A stretch of DNA of 64,000 bases from Lepidodermella squamata (taxonomy: Eukaryota; Gastrotricha). Below, one piece after another: positions 24,491-35,042 of the stretch. The translations under genes and the position numbers were made by a program. Position 1 is the first letter of the stretch; every line of letters starts with the position of its first letter. The notes beneath the pieces were generated by a model. It was not told the origin of the DNA. It ran no database searches and worked only from the letters and a program-made list of their open reading frames with translations. The stretch lies in assembly GCA_047495785.1 (NCBI GenBank), contig JBLDXI010000024.1, forward strand, positions 2,666,001 through 2,730,000. Direction: 5' to 3'.

Positions 24491-25096
24491 ACGCACATTT
24501 ACGGATCCGCGGTGGTTTCCTCCTGCCACTAAAAACCCGTGAAAGGCTAGTTTTCCATAACAATTATTTGCTCGCACGCTATTGGTCGATTTAAAAATGA
24601 ACGCGGGAGTTTTCTTCTGTTTCCTGCAAACAAAGGGATCAGATAAACGTGGAAGAAAGAATTTTTCCATGACCAGCAAGCAGACAATAATTTCGCCGGG
24701 AATTTCCTCTTGCGTTAAATGTTGCCGGGTTCAAGAGTTGAAGCATGTGTCATCAAACTTGTATATAATAATTTTACAAAGTAATTAGAAAAACTAAATA
24801 ATCGAAAACTTGCGCAATCGAAGAAATGTCAAAGTCACACGCGAAGAACAGGTCAACATTTACTACGAATTTAATTAATTTTATTCGGAAGAATGGGAAA
24901 TATCACCCTTTTGTAATAGAGACTTTTCCGAAAGGATATCGCGCTAGGGTTTCATAGATAACTCATGGATAATTTTTATCATAATTCATAATTCAAATAA
25001 ATGGATATATTTGAAATACGGCCATAAACGGCATTTCCAGAACACAATTTTCATTTGGTTATTGGGAGTACAGTTGGCTGACAAGGTTCTCGAAGC
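24491..25096. other. Intergenic stretch, no gene seen
   Basis: Spacer between the truncated receptor relic and the 3' end of the minus-strand lectin gene. It presumably includes that gene's 3' UTR. No other feature is supported. Confidence 0.45.
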
Positions 25097-28000
25097 CTAC
25101 AAGCGTTCACACAGAGCAGCATAACCATCACCATCATCGCAGTTGTCCCGTCGAAGTTGGCCGTTTAACAAGGTCACGCCTGGAAAATAAATCGTACACA
25201 ATCGTCATAAATAGCGGCAAAATTCGCCTTTCTCACAGGCACTCAAATCAACGACGGCATCGCCGCTTGGCGGGGCTGCGAATGGCGGCATTTTGTACGT
25301 CTCCCCTGTTATCCACGAATAGCTGTTCGGGTCTGTGCGTTGGCCGGCTGTGAATGCTGCACGACTAGCGGCGGTGAACAATTGAAGCGCAGCGTTGAAG
25401 GTCGCTTCATCCTTGATTACTGCCAGAGTTTTATTCCGGCTCTGACAATAGCTGACCCCGGCTGATAAGCTTCCAACCGTTGGCGTTAGCTCCAGATCCT
25501 GCCCATTCTGTTAACACGCAATTGTTGTGTAATTGAAACTCCCATCGATGACTATTACTTACAGCGCTTGAGCAAACTGTTTTCTGGAGAAAAGCACCAC
25601 AATCCCAATTCGAAATGCCTTCACCAGAAATAGCCATACCTGTCAATTGCAATAGATATTTACAATGAAAAACATGAAAGAAGAGTAGTTAATTGACGAA
25701 AAACGAAATACTTAACCGGCTTCTCAAATAGAATCGGGAACTACTTCTACGAACAATCACATGGTGCAGTCAGCGCTTGAAAAATTAACTGATTTAGTTT
25801 TTGTCCCGCCCCAAATCTTTGCTTATAACCGCGCTCAAATTCGCTTGGACAATCAGGTATTGGTTTGAAATCATTAACAAGACAGATGGGAAGTAGTTGT
25901 GTTCATCCCAGATATCTCCATTTGGAAAGCTGATTTGAGCATGCGGTTTTCTGCGGTGTGTTGTTTATGGGACGAGGAATAATATCGTAGACTTTTTCAA
26001 CATGAATTCGAGAAACATGATCCCATGAGCTTGAAGAAGGCAACTATTATTTAAATTCCTCCTTAATAAAAAAATGCGAATTGAATAGTTTTTACAAAAT
26101 TTGTTCCTCATAACTTTTCTCACTGGTTAATCGGATCTCTGTGACGATATCCAACCTTTGAAGTTCTACAAACGAGAAAGGACATTTCGAGCAGTGACTT
26201 TGATTTGATTTGATTTGATTTGATTTATTCAGTAAATCACAGGTCTCTGTAAATCAATCATTTCAAATCAAATAAAAAAAAATGGATAGTAAATCAATCA
26301 AATCAAATCATCAAGCCCGTTTAAATCAAATCAAATCAAATCTTTCGCATATGGAAACATGATTATCATGGTAAATTTCTGGGGGTTCTTTCAAATTTCA
26401 AGCTTGGTTTTGGTTGAATGTGTTTGAAAGGGGATGAATAGCTCCGGGCTTTAGAAAACAGCTGTTTTCAAGGCAAATGTTTAGTTCTCATGTTTAGTAA
26501 CAGGGGGAATTCCGAGAGTTCTGATTTTTATAAATCAGCAGTAAATCAAGTGGGCTAAATTTAAATCAAATCAAATCATCCTGAAATTTTCTAAATCAAA
26601 TCATCAATAAATCAAATCATCAAAAAATGGCCTAAATCAAATCAAATCCCAATCAAATCAAATCAAATCAAAGTCTCTGATTTAGAGTTGCTTAGAAAGT
26701 TCAGAGCCATTTTAGAAGGCAAAAGATTATTCACAGGCCTTCTATAAATCACGATGAAGCCCTAATTTAGGTTCAAGTCGATAGCAATACATGACTCACA
26801 TGCGCCGTATGATTGCGGAGCGTCTGGCATCCACCAAGGCGAATCAATCGGAATAACACTGCCGTTTGGGAATGTGTAGTCGGGGAACAAACCGACAAAC
26901 GTAGGCGTCGAAGGATCGACGATCTGCGCGGCTTCAGCGATATCAGCAGGCGATTGGAAGGTAGCCAGGCGGCTGGTCGGCGACTTGCAGGCGTTCAACT
27001 GATGACGGAAATAGCCGACATCAAGCGGAGACAAGAAATACTTCGACTGCGGCCGCAAGTCGGCCAAGCAGGCAGCGTAGTTGTTGGCAAATACTGTCGA
27101 GTTGGTGAAGGTTTTCACCTGATTGATAACTGTGGTCAAACTGAGAAAGCGAGACGCAGTGTTACTTACCATGGTGGAACCGTCCGGGCACAAGTTATAG
27201 CACTTTTTGCCGGCAGGGGATTCGCACTGGGCCGCATACTATATTCAAAACAAAAATGAAGATCAATACTGAACTTCATCAAGAGTCAGGGATCAGGGAA
27301 AGCAAAGAATCTACTTTGATACGGCATCATTTTTCTGTGAGGGATTACCCAATTTGATGAAATAAGATCATTGATACCCATGATAAGCAGGTGGGTTTGT
27401 TCCTGTAAAATCCAGTAGAAAATTCAGCTGTTTCACCGGCACGGCACCCCGTGGTGCTCAATCGGCAACCGGAGAATTCGCTGCTTGTAGCATTGAAACA
27501 GCGAATGTGCGGCTTCACGGAATCAGCAGTTTCACCTGAAATTTCACGTTTTTTTGCTCACTCAAATTTCATTCGATGTTTGGTCACGCTAGGGGCTACG
27601 ATGATGAAATGTAAGTCAAAACTTACTGCTGCCTTTTGAGAGACAATCGCCCAAGTTCGAGAATCCGTTCGTAAATGGTTTCGTCTAAATCATAAGTACG
27701 CTCGATTTTTCGCAAAATTTCAAGGTCGAATCTTACTAAATTATTAGGGCACGAGACAGTGTTGGGTACACAGGTAGAGAACGTCCGAGTCGCATTCGCA
27801 CACAAGTCAAATCTGCGATTCTTAGTTACGAAAATGCACCACTTATTTTTATATTTGATACATGGCTACAAATATTTTACCATGAGATTTTTTAGATCGT
27901 TCAAACATGCCGCCTCATTAGTTCTAAATGGAAATGCGCCATTGTGAGAGTTGCCGATCTGGATGTGAAGAAAGATGTTGAAAAAAGAGATTGATTATAG

Positions 28001-28724
28001 GATTTTCGTTATTATATGATTACCGTATTTGTTCCTAAAGCAGCCCGGGCTACTAGGATTTCAGCCTCAGAATTTTGGAAAATTCAACAAATAATTTTTA
28101 GTGAATCGTTCACTTTTTATGTTTTCGAACCGACTTGACCACTCAACCCTGGGCTACTATTAGGGATGGGCGATTATTAGTGGATGGGCTACTATTGGAA
28201 CAAATACGGTATATGATTATGGATTTTTTTGATAATAGGAATTTCGAAAATTAGCTGTGAGAAAAATGAATAATTCAAAAAAAATTAATTCGATAATTAC
28301 TATAACCTATGTCTATTGGCTTGCTGACAAACCATGATTTCCTCCGCCGAATTACATCCAGGTATTCCAGGCCGACAGGTCCCTGAATTCGTACGAAATC
28401 GATAGCACAATCTGCTGGTCTGTGGTCAACAGCGGGTAAGATTAAACGGAATCGAACAGAAAAAGTGCAAACCGCTCGAAGGCAGGCTGTCTGACTGGAA
28501 TGACTGCTGCCGTACTGTGCGGAAATGAATCAATGCCGAAATATTTGAAATAAAATTTATGAAAAACCAACCCGATATTCTCGCAGTAGCGGACAGCCTT
28601 TCGGCAGTTGGCGGCAATCAGAGAACACGTCGTTGAATTGCGAGAAGCATCGAACCCAGTCAGCGCATCGCACCATATCAGCAGCCACGATAAACGAAAC
28701 CAATGCCGAGATCACCAGATTCAT
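25097..28724 (-). CDS. Secreted protein with two C-type lectin domains (model partly uncertain)
   Basis: Minus-strand gene. Exon 1 (28572-28724, 51 codons) encodes a signal peptide (MNLVISALVSFIVAADMVRC) and several cysteines. The next exon begins at 28514, but its end is unclear. A likely cysteine-rich exon covers about 27741-27810. The C-terminal exons are firm: 26800-27238, 25563-25639, 25237-25507 and 25097-25179, all in phase with GT-AG borders. The first lectin-type domain runs from YFRHQLNACKSPTSRLATF to NWDCGAFLQKTVC. The second runs from SYCQSRNKTLAVIKDEATF to RRDNCDDGDGYAALCERL and the stop. No EPN or QPD sugar motif is seen, so classic calcium-dependent sugar binding is not indicated. 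The long intron 25640-26799 holds an AAATC repeat field. Role unknown, probably extracellular recognition. Confidence 0.7.
26199..26680. repeat. AAATC / GATTT pentanucleotide repeat field
   Basis: TGATT repeats at 26200-26230 are followed by several tracts of AAATC repeats at about 26275-26345 and 26515-26680. The first tract is complementary to the later ones, so the RNA could fold into a hairpin. It lies within the large intron of the minus-strand lectin gene. Confidence 0.8.
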
Positions 28725-29230
28725 TTTTGTGTGAATTAAATTTTTTCAAATGATAAGTGATAAGTTAACTGATTGATAATATAACGTAAATTTGTTTTTG
28801 TTTTTCTGTGGAAATCGCGCGCCGGCTTAGTAATAAAGTTGACCCAGGCACGTGCCCTCCCGGATTAACGACATTTTCATCATTGATTTTCATTTTCATC
28901 ATCGAAATCAGGCGCGCGTTTCTTCACGATTCATTCTTTTTCGTGTGGATTTATTATTGTTATTGTGGATATGTGATTTTTCATTGATTTTTAGCCGGTT
29001 TTATAAGATCTAAGAAAATTTGAATTGCTATCAACTTTAAGTAGCTCAATAGCAAAACATCGTCGCTAATTGAGGTTAATTTTTATTGAAAATGCCATTG
29101 ATTTGTTTAGAATTTTCTCGAAAATGACTCATCTACTTATTCGATACCGACGTTGATGCATTTTTTTGCGGCCATCCCGTTGCTGGCCAAGATCGCATTA
29201 GATGTTTTTGGCAATTCTACGGCACCTTCG
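28725..29230. other. Promoter-side spacer of the lectin gene
   Basis: Upstream of the minus-strand lectin gene. It contains GCGCGC-type palindromic patches (GCGCGCCGGC near 28818 and GGCGCGCG near 28911) but no gene that I can support. Confidence 0.4.
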
Positions 29231-30050
29231 TCTGCTGCCGACATAGACATAATTTAGGATAGACTGCTTACTGCTCACAAGAAAAAGGGTGCTACGCCAT
29301 GGGCGCAAGATGGTCAGCTGATTCATCAGCGCTTGGAGGAAAAGTAAACAAAGTATTCGATTGGTTTTTTACTGGTTCCTTGACGGTTTTGATTTTCCCA
29401 ACGGATCCAAACTGAGGAAATCACAAGGAACACGCTGATTATTTTTTCGAAATTTTTGAAGGAATTTCAACTGGTATGGACGAAAAATTGTTTCGCAGTT
29501 TTAAATAGAAATAATTTTGAATAATTTACCTTGAAATAACCAAGCAGTTCAAAATCTGTGCGATTAAACAATTCCTCCGAAATATTCACTGATTTTGCCA
29601 ATATCGTAAAGCTCAATCAATCGATAAATCAGAAATCACCCGATAACTTTGCAGTCGAAATTCGTATTCGAATTCTGCTTTCGGCTTATTTCTTTGCCTC
29701 AGCTCGTTTTTATGGCTCCGAAAATTTTGAAAAAATAACCGACGTGTTCTCCGCATGACACCCTCTTTCTGAATCTGTCAACCCATTAGCGCGGATCCAG
29801 CTAAAAACTCAACGGAATATTATGTTTACCTCACCTACAACCTCCAATCCCCTCCAAGCTTCTGTCAGAATCCATCAACCAAACATGTAGAAAAATCGAA
29901 ACCGTCTCGGTACTAGCCAAAAACCAACGGACTATTTTGTTTACTTCACTTCCAAGCACTGATGAATCAGCTGACCACCTGGCGCCCATGGCGTAGCACC
30001 CTTTTCTCGTGATTACGCAGTCTATTCTAAATTATGTCTACGGCTGCCGA
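29231..30050. mobile_element. Candidate DNA element with long imperfect inverted repeats
   Basis: The left arm (about 29235-29400) and the right arm (about 29890-30050) are imperfect reverse complements over roughly 150 bp. Shared blocks include AGACATAATTTAG, GGGTGCTACGCCATGGGCGC and GGTCAGCTGATTCATCAG. The core is AT-rich, with no transposase. No clear target duplication could be identified, so the exact ends are uncertain. It could be a MITE or a fold-back element. Confidence 0.65.
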
Positions 30051-30179
30051 CCAAAATTAGAAGTCCATATTTCATTTTCGAGATTTCTTTACTTTACAAA
30101 AAGCCCGACATTTTTACGCTAATCCCCAGAACCCCAGAACAGCAATTAAAATCACAGGGTCGATAGCAGTCGAAAATAA

Positions 30180-30651
30180 CGCGACGGGCTGTTAAGCAAA
30201 GGTCAAAATATATGGTCGCCTGATCAACTATAGAGCGGACGAAGTTGGTCTTGAAGAGGAAGCCACTTCAATCCAGCTGAATGATCGGAAATGGTATCGT
30301 CAGGCTGTTAGCGCATTTCGGTCATCTTAGTCTCGATATGCAGTGTCAAAGTCCAACTACTTGTTGCTGGCTCAGTCGCGATGGTGGGACTGGTCGGGTT
30401 GGTGGGTGTGATTTCTTTCATACCATATAAATCAATTGATAGAATCACCTGCTGCCAAGCGCCATTGATGCTATCATATCGACCGTCAGAGCAACACGTA
30501 GTTGGACTTTGACTCCGCGTAAAATCTGGCCTAAGGTGGTAAATTTCTCTCATAACCGTCACTCCTCTCATAGCTTTTGTCGCCTACGTTGAAACGGACC
30601 CAGGACATTACAAACATTTGTATAAGGACAATTCCACCAGTGTTTTCGATT
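30180..30651 (+). pseudogene. Degenerate copy of the LGIC-b last exon
   Basis: Matches LGIC-b exon 10 from GTTAAGCAAAGGTC onward, through GAAGAGGAAGCCACT, GGAAATGGTATCGTC and the end block GACCCAGGACATTACAAACA to the stop and 3' flank. It has small indels that break the frame and is interrupted at the TM4 position by a 210-bp inverted-repeat insertion (30326-30535). The upstream exons are missing. Confidence 0.82.
30326..30535. mobile_element. Short inverted-repeat insertion in the LGIC-b pseudogene
   Basis: Comparison with intact LGIC-b shows that this block replaces or interrupts the TM4 coding sequence. It begins CTTAG and ends CTAAG, and holds a near-perfect 24-bp inverted repeat: GTCAAAGTCCAACTAC at 30345-30360 (repeat to 30368) and its complement at 30490-30513. 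It encodes nothing. The target duplication is not clear. Confidence 0.6.
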
Positions 30652-30736
30652 GATCACATTGATTGCAATTTCCTGAGTCAACCGTTTGTACCTCGCTCGA
30701 GTCACATGTTTTTCATCCTCTGTTTTTACCCCAGCT

Positions 30737-31873
30737 ATGGCATTGCTAAATAAATGCTTTGTTGTGTACTGTCTCTGCAAATTCGCAATATCTGCTCCCC
30801 TTGTTGATGATCCGGTAGAGATAATCCTGAGCAAATGTCGAATGCAGCCGTTCATCAACTCACCTGGTGAAGTATCGGGCAGTTCGACTCCGATTAACTT
30901 AGATTTCAGGCTAGATCGAATAATCGGAATTGACGATGTCGAAGAGACGTCCGTTTTCATTGGCTTAGCCAGGTTATCATGGAATCAACCCTGTCTTCAA
31001 GAGATAGCGGCCGAAATTTTCAATGCAACGCAAATGGCGATACTCCAGTTAAACGGCGACGCCGTTGACAAATTATGGTGGCCGCCTATCTACCATCGAA
31101 ACAGCATGGACGACATTGAAATGAGTGCTAAATTTGCTAAAATTCGCCGTGTTTTTTTCAGCAACGGCGAAAATACGATGCAGTTCACAGGGACGTTTTA
31201 CTCCTACTGCGATTTAGATCTTCGCCTGTTCCCATTCGACAGTCAAACATGTTGTGTGACATTTTACACGATGGCTTATGGGCTCACGCAATACGTACAC
31301 TTCAATTCAACATTATTAGACAAATTCCGTGGCAACTTGAATATCATGCCAGCCGGGTCGATTTGGGAGTTGACGGGAAACTCAAGTCGGATACAGGGCG
31401 GAGATAGAGCCGAATTTTGCGTTAATTTGAAACGAAAATCAGACTACTATATCATCAACATTTTGTTGCCGAGTTTTATTCTCTGTTTCCTGCAAATATC
31501 ATGCTTCTTGCTTCCGGCGAATGGCGAGGAAAGATCGAACCTTGGCTGTACAATTATGCTATCGATCTATGTGCTTCAAAGCCAAGTTTTAGGAATTTTG
31601 CCAATGACGGCTCAGCCTATTTTAGCGGGATATTTCTTTCTTGGTCAGACGATTTTTGCAACAGTATGCATAATCTATTCAGAGGCCATATGCCTCTATA
31701 TCAATGCGTATCCCGAGCAGGCCGATCGTAAAATTGTCATCAAATGGAACTCTGTAGAATTTGGAAAAACCACCTACTCTGCTGTAGTCGATGGCATATG
31801 CATCGCTGTGTTTATTTTGGCGCTTGGAATGTTCTGGAGCTGCCTCGCAATCGCTTTTTCATACACTGATTAA
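30737..31873 (+). CDS. Intronless Cys-loop ligand-gated ion channel subunit (LGIC-d)
   Basis: Single exon of 378 aa, starting at the Met before a signal peptide (MALLNKCFVVYCLCKFAISA); the frame is open upstream to 30686. It shows the Cys-loop CDLDLRLFPFDSQTC (C-x13-C) near residue 155, a Pro in TM1 (LLPSFILCFL), TM2 beginning at SNLGCTIMLSIYVLQ, TM3 and TM4 near the end (CIAVFILALGMFWSC). The cytoplasmic loop between TM3 and TM4 is very short. It differs strongly from LGIC-a/b/c and lacks their SWTY loop B motif. With LGIC-e it forms a tandem pair. Absence of introns could reflect retroposition or intron loss. Ligand and ion selectivity unknown. Confidence 0.87.
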   Translation: MALLNKCFVVYCLCKFAISAPLVDDPVEIILSKCRMQPFINSPGEVSGSSTPINLDFRLDRIIGIDDVEETSVFIGLARLSWNQPCLQEIAAEIFNATQMAILQLNGDAVDKLWWPPIYHRNSMDDIEMSAKFAKIRRVFFSNGENTMQFTGTFYSYCDLDLRLFPFDSQTCCVTFYTMAYGLTQYVHFNSTLLDKFRGNLNIMPAGSIWELTGNSSRIQGGDRAEFCVNLKRKSDYYIINILLPSFILCFLQISCFLLPANGEERSNLGCTIMLSIYVLQSQVLGILPMTAQPILAGYFFLGQTIFATVCIIYSEAICLYINAYPEQADRKIVIKWNSVEFGKTTYSAVVDGICIAVFILALGMFWSCLAIAFSYTD

Positions 31874-32006
31874 AAAATCATTATTCAAATACAATATCAA
31901 CTCTTGCATCAAAATAACTTAACCATTGATCGCGATTTCCTGAGTCTACAGTCATATGCGCGATTCGCTATCATTCGCATTTCAATTTTCCACTCTGACT
32001 GGAGCC

Positions 32007-33134
32007 ATGTTGAATAAATTACCTGTCGTGTTTTGCTTTGTTACCTTGGTCAGATCAGCTCCTCTGTATGATGATCCGGTTGACATTGTTTTAAGCAAAT
32101 GCAGAGCCCAGCCTTTCATCAACTCACCTGAAGAGGAATCGGGCAAGCCTGTTTCAGTTAACGTAGATTTCGGCCTGGAACGGTTGCTTGAAATCGATGA
32201 TGTTGAGGAAACGACTCTTTTCGTGGGTATGGTTATACTATCGTGGAACCAATCCTGCCTGAAAGACATAGGCCCTGAAATTCTCAATGCAACAAAAATC
32301 AGGCAACTGATGCTAACCGGCGATGATGTGCAGAAGTTCTGGTGGCCTCAAATTTACCATCGAAACAGTGTTGATGACATTGCGATGAGTGATAAATTCG
32401 CCAAAGTTCGCCGAATTAGTTTCAATGAAGGCCTCAACAGAATGCAATTGTCGGGAACTTTCTACTCGTACTGCGATTTGGACTTTCGCCTGTTTCCTTT
32501 CGATAAGCAAACCTGCTGTTTGAAATTTTACTCACTGGGGTATATAGAATACGTTCAACTCAATTCTGTAGTAATCACCACACTTCGAGGCAACGTCGCA
32601 GTCATGCCTAAAGGCTCGATTTGGCAAATGTTAGGAGACAAAACCAGCATTAATATAAACAGAGATATTGCCGAGGTCTGCTTCAACTTGCAGCGAAACT
32701 CGGACTATTTCATAATTAACATTTTCGCTCCGAGTTTTCTTCTGTGTTTCTTACAACTATCCTGCTTCTTGTTGCCGGCGAATGGCGAGGGAAGATCAAA
32801 CCTTGGTTGTACAATTATGTTGTCGATCTACGTGCTGCAAAGCCAAGTTTTAGGCATTTTGCCAAAGACAGCCCAGCCAATTCTAGCGGGGTACTTCTTC
32901 CTCGGCCAAACGGTTTTTGCAACTGTATGCATCATCTACTCTGAGGTCATATGTCTCTATATCATAAATTATCCAAAGCATGCCGATCGCCAAATCTTGA
33001 TCAGATTTGGTTCTCGTAGCTTTGGCAAGACCACCTTCTCAGCTCTGGTCGACGGGGTGTGCATCATCGTGTTCATATTAGCGCTCGGACTGTTCTGGAG
33101 TGGTCTTGCTGTCGCTTACTCGTCTACACAATGA
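32007..33134 (+). CDS. Intronless Cys-loop ligand-gated ion channel subunit (LGIC-e)
   Basis: Single exon of 375 aa, tandem paralogue of LGIC-d and 133 bp downstream of it. The start Met is placed before MLNKLPVVFCFVTLVRSA, a signal peptide; the frame is open upstream to an ATG at 31956. It shows the Cys-loop CDLDFRLFPFDKQTC, TM2 starting SNLGCTIMLSIYVLQ as in LGIC-d, and a TM4 ending in FSGLAVAY-like sequence. The block TTTCCTGAGTC occurs upstream of both genes, so they were duplicated with their 5' flanks. Confidence 0.87.
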   Translation: MLNKLPVVFCFVTLVRSAPLYDDPVDIVLSKCRAQPFINSPEEESGKPVSVNVDFGLERLLEIDDVEETTLFVGMVILSWNQSCLKDIGPEILNATKIRQLMLTGDDVQKFWWPQIYHRNSVDDIAMSDKFAKVRRISFNEGLNRMQLSGTFYSYCDLDFRLFPFDKQTCCLKFYSLGYIEYVQLNSVVITTLRGNVAVMPKGSIWQMLGDKTSININRDIAEVCFNLQRNSDYFIINIFAPSFLLCFLQLSCFLLPANGEGRSNLGCTIMLSIYVLQSQVLGILPKTAQPILAGYFFLGQTVFATVCIIYSEVICLYIINYPKHADRQILIRFGSRSFGKTTFSALVDGVCIIVFILALGLFWSGLAVAYSSTQ

Positions 33135-33587
33135 AGAATCTCTGTTTTGGAACTTTTTTCGCTGGTTTATTTTATTAAGCGCTTTATACTTTTTCTGAAT
33201 CTCCGAAAAACTCATAAAATGAGAGGTCGATCTATAAATCCTAAATTATTCATCAATCCATTATCATTTCTTTCATTATGCGTAAGAAAGTCCTATTTTG
33301 AGTGTCCATATAGCTTTCAAAAGACTCAATAAATAAAATAGCTATTTTAATACTCATTTGTTTCCCATTCCGGAGTATGATAGTATCAAGTGACAGTAAC
33401 TTCCTGGAGTGCGACCCACATTTTGTGAAAAGGGACACGTCTCGACTATATTTTCCTACGTTCTCTTCCTGGTTTATGCACTTGTGTCATATCCTGTCCT
33501 TTCGGTGCTAAATTACGAGGGACCCAATGATAGGGGTATTTAAACCCTATCAATTGCGAACGAGATTTCATCAAATATTAACTCGAT
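33135..33587. other. Spacer before the 7TM pseudogene
   Basis: No gene seen. AATAAA near 33329 may end LGIC-e. A TATA-like TATTTAAA near 33537 sits about 50 bp before the 7TM pseudogene start. Confidence 0.45.
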
Positions 33588-34852
33588 ATGAATTATACAG
33601 ATTATCCGACCATCGGTAAATCATGGGTCCTTGCTAGTTTCCCTGAGCGAGGTTACGATGAGTTGAGGCCATACTTCATCGGCTGGTATCACGACTTAGG
33701 AGCTACGACACTTGAAAAGCGACTAATCTACGCGCTATTCTTCTTCGATTTCGACTTTATTCGTAGCTGCAGCTAACGTGGTTAACATCGCCATTTATCA
33801 CAAGAGGCGAGTTAGGCATGATTTCTTAGTTCTGAGCTCAATTTTAGCGGCTAGTTGCACCCTTTTCTGCATAGCCTACAGCGTCCTAGTCGCGATGACA
33901 GCTCGAACGGGCTTCTGGGATGGCGATGCAATGAGCTGTGTCTGTTTGCAGTGGTTCCTTTTCACTAGTGGAACAGCTGGCCCATGGCTATTCATGCTGA
34001 TAAGCTACGAGAGGAAACTACGTTTGCTCTCAAACGACCCAAATTCTAGATCTAACTCTAAGAAGGTAAAAACCTTCAAGGCATAGCCCGACGTCCGTAA
34101 CTAGGCCAATTTTTCAGGTTGCGATTCTCGCTGGCGTTTCGATGTTTGTCATTTCGCTAACCTGGGCAACGCTTTGTTTCTACCCCCTTCAATCTTATAC
34201 GATGAAATACGTTGTTGTCTCTGGTTTGAACGGTGATAAACCTGTTCCAATCTGCACAAGCTTCGGCTATCGGATGTTCGGAAAATACGATTCATCAATT
34301 CTGGTTACCATCTATTATGCCGTGTCGTTATTCTTGTGCCGAATTCGATGATCGCGCACAACTATTGGTAAGTATTGTTTAGGGACCATGAGAATGCATA
34401 AAATGAATCTGTTTACTCGAAGGAAAATATTCAGTATATTTAACTCCGTCAAGAGACAAATGAGTGCCTCGCGTTCTCTAGGACCTTCAATTCGTTCATC
34501 AGCAACTTCACAGCGAGGGGCAATGCATTCAGAGTGGCAGAAACGAGAGCTGTTTTTCGTCAAGCAATCACTTGTTTCATATTTTGCATTCACGATTTCA
34601 CACGTACCAGTTCTAATATCGTTTATTCTGATTGTTTTCTACGACGATCTTGGCCCACGTATTCTGACCGCCGAGCTTCATAAGCTTTCGGTAGTCATCT
34701 ACACTGTTGAGATGGTTCTGGGGCCGATGATTCAGAGCGTTCGGCCGGGGTTCACCGATGATATATTTCAATTGGCCGTGCGAATGTCGTCCATTTTCGC
34801 TCGGAAGAGTAGCCGACGCATTGGCGATGCAGCGAATTTCTCCAGATGTTGA
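33588..34852 (+). pseudogene. 7TM receptor copy with two frameshifts (GPCR6)
   Basis: Same three-exon plan as GPCR1-5: exons 33588-34065, 34118-34367, 34423-34852. Exon 1 is 478 nt and exon 2 is 250 nt, against 477 and 251 in GPCR2, GPCR4 and GPCR5. The extra base is in TM1 near 33741 (after LIYALFF), giving a stop at 33774. The missing base is in TM5 near 34322 (after TIYYA), giving a stop at 34349. Everything between and after is well conserved, including SYERK and GPMIQSVRP. It is therefore a recent pseudogene, or an active gene with two assembly errors. It lies about 11.6 kb from the main array. Confidence 0.82.
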
Positions 34853-35042
34853 AGGAAAATCTCATTATCTGAAAAGTCCGATTTGATCCAATCTCACGAT
34901 AGCAATGTTGTCTTTTATATAATGCATGAAATGCCCTTGGCTTACCAGCAAATGTATATACTCTGTCAATGGCGTAGGTGAAGTACATTACTTGCAAGCT
35001 TTAGCGTTATATGGTATAATATTTCCTTAATCAGCTAATGTA
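34853..35042. other. Short convergent spacer
   Basis: Lies between the 7TM pseudogene and the minus-strand peptide gene. No feature seen. Confidence 0.4.

Noticed and set aside
27141-27169. 29-nt GTAAG...CAG segment in the lectin exon as an intron
   Set aside because: Too short to splice and its removal breaks the frame linking the cysteine-rich start to the lectin domain; kept as coding.
26813-27259. Plus-strand 148-codon frame opposite the lectin exon
   Set aside because: The minus strand holds phased lectin exons with cysteines and splice sites; the plus frame is Arg-rich and domain-free.
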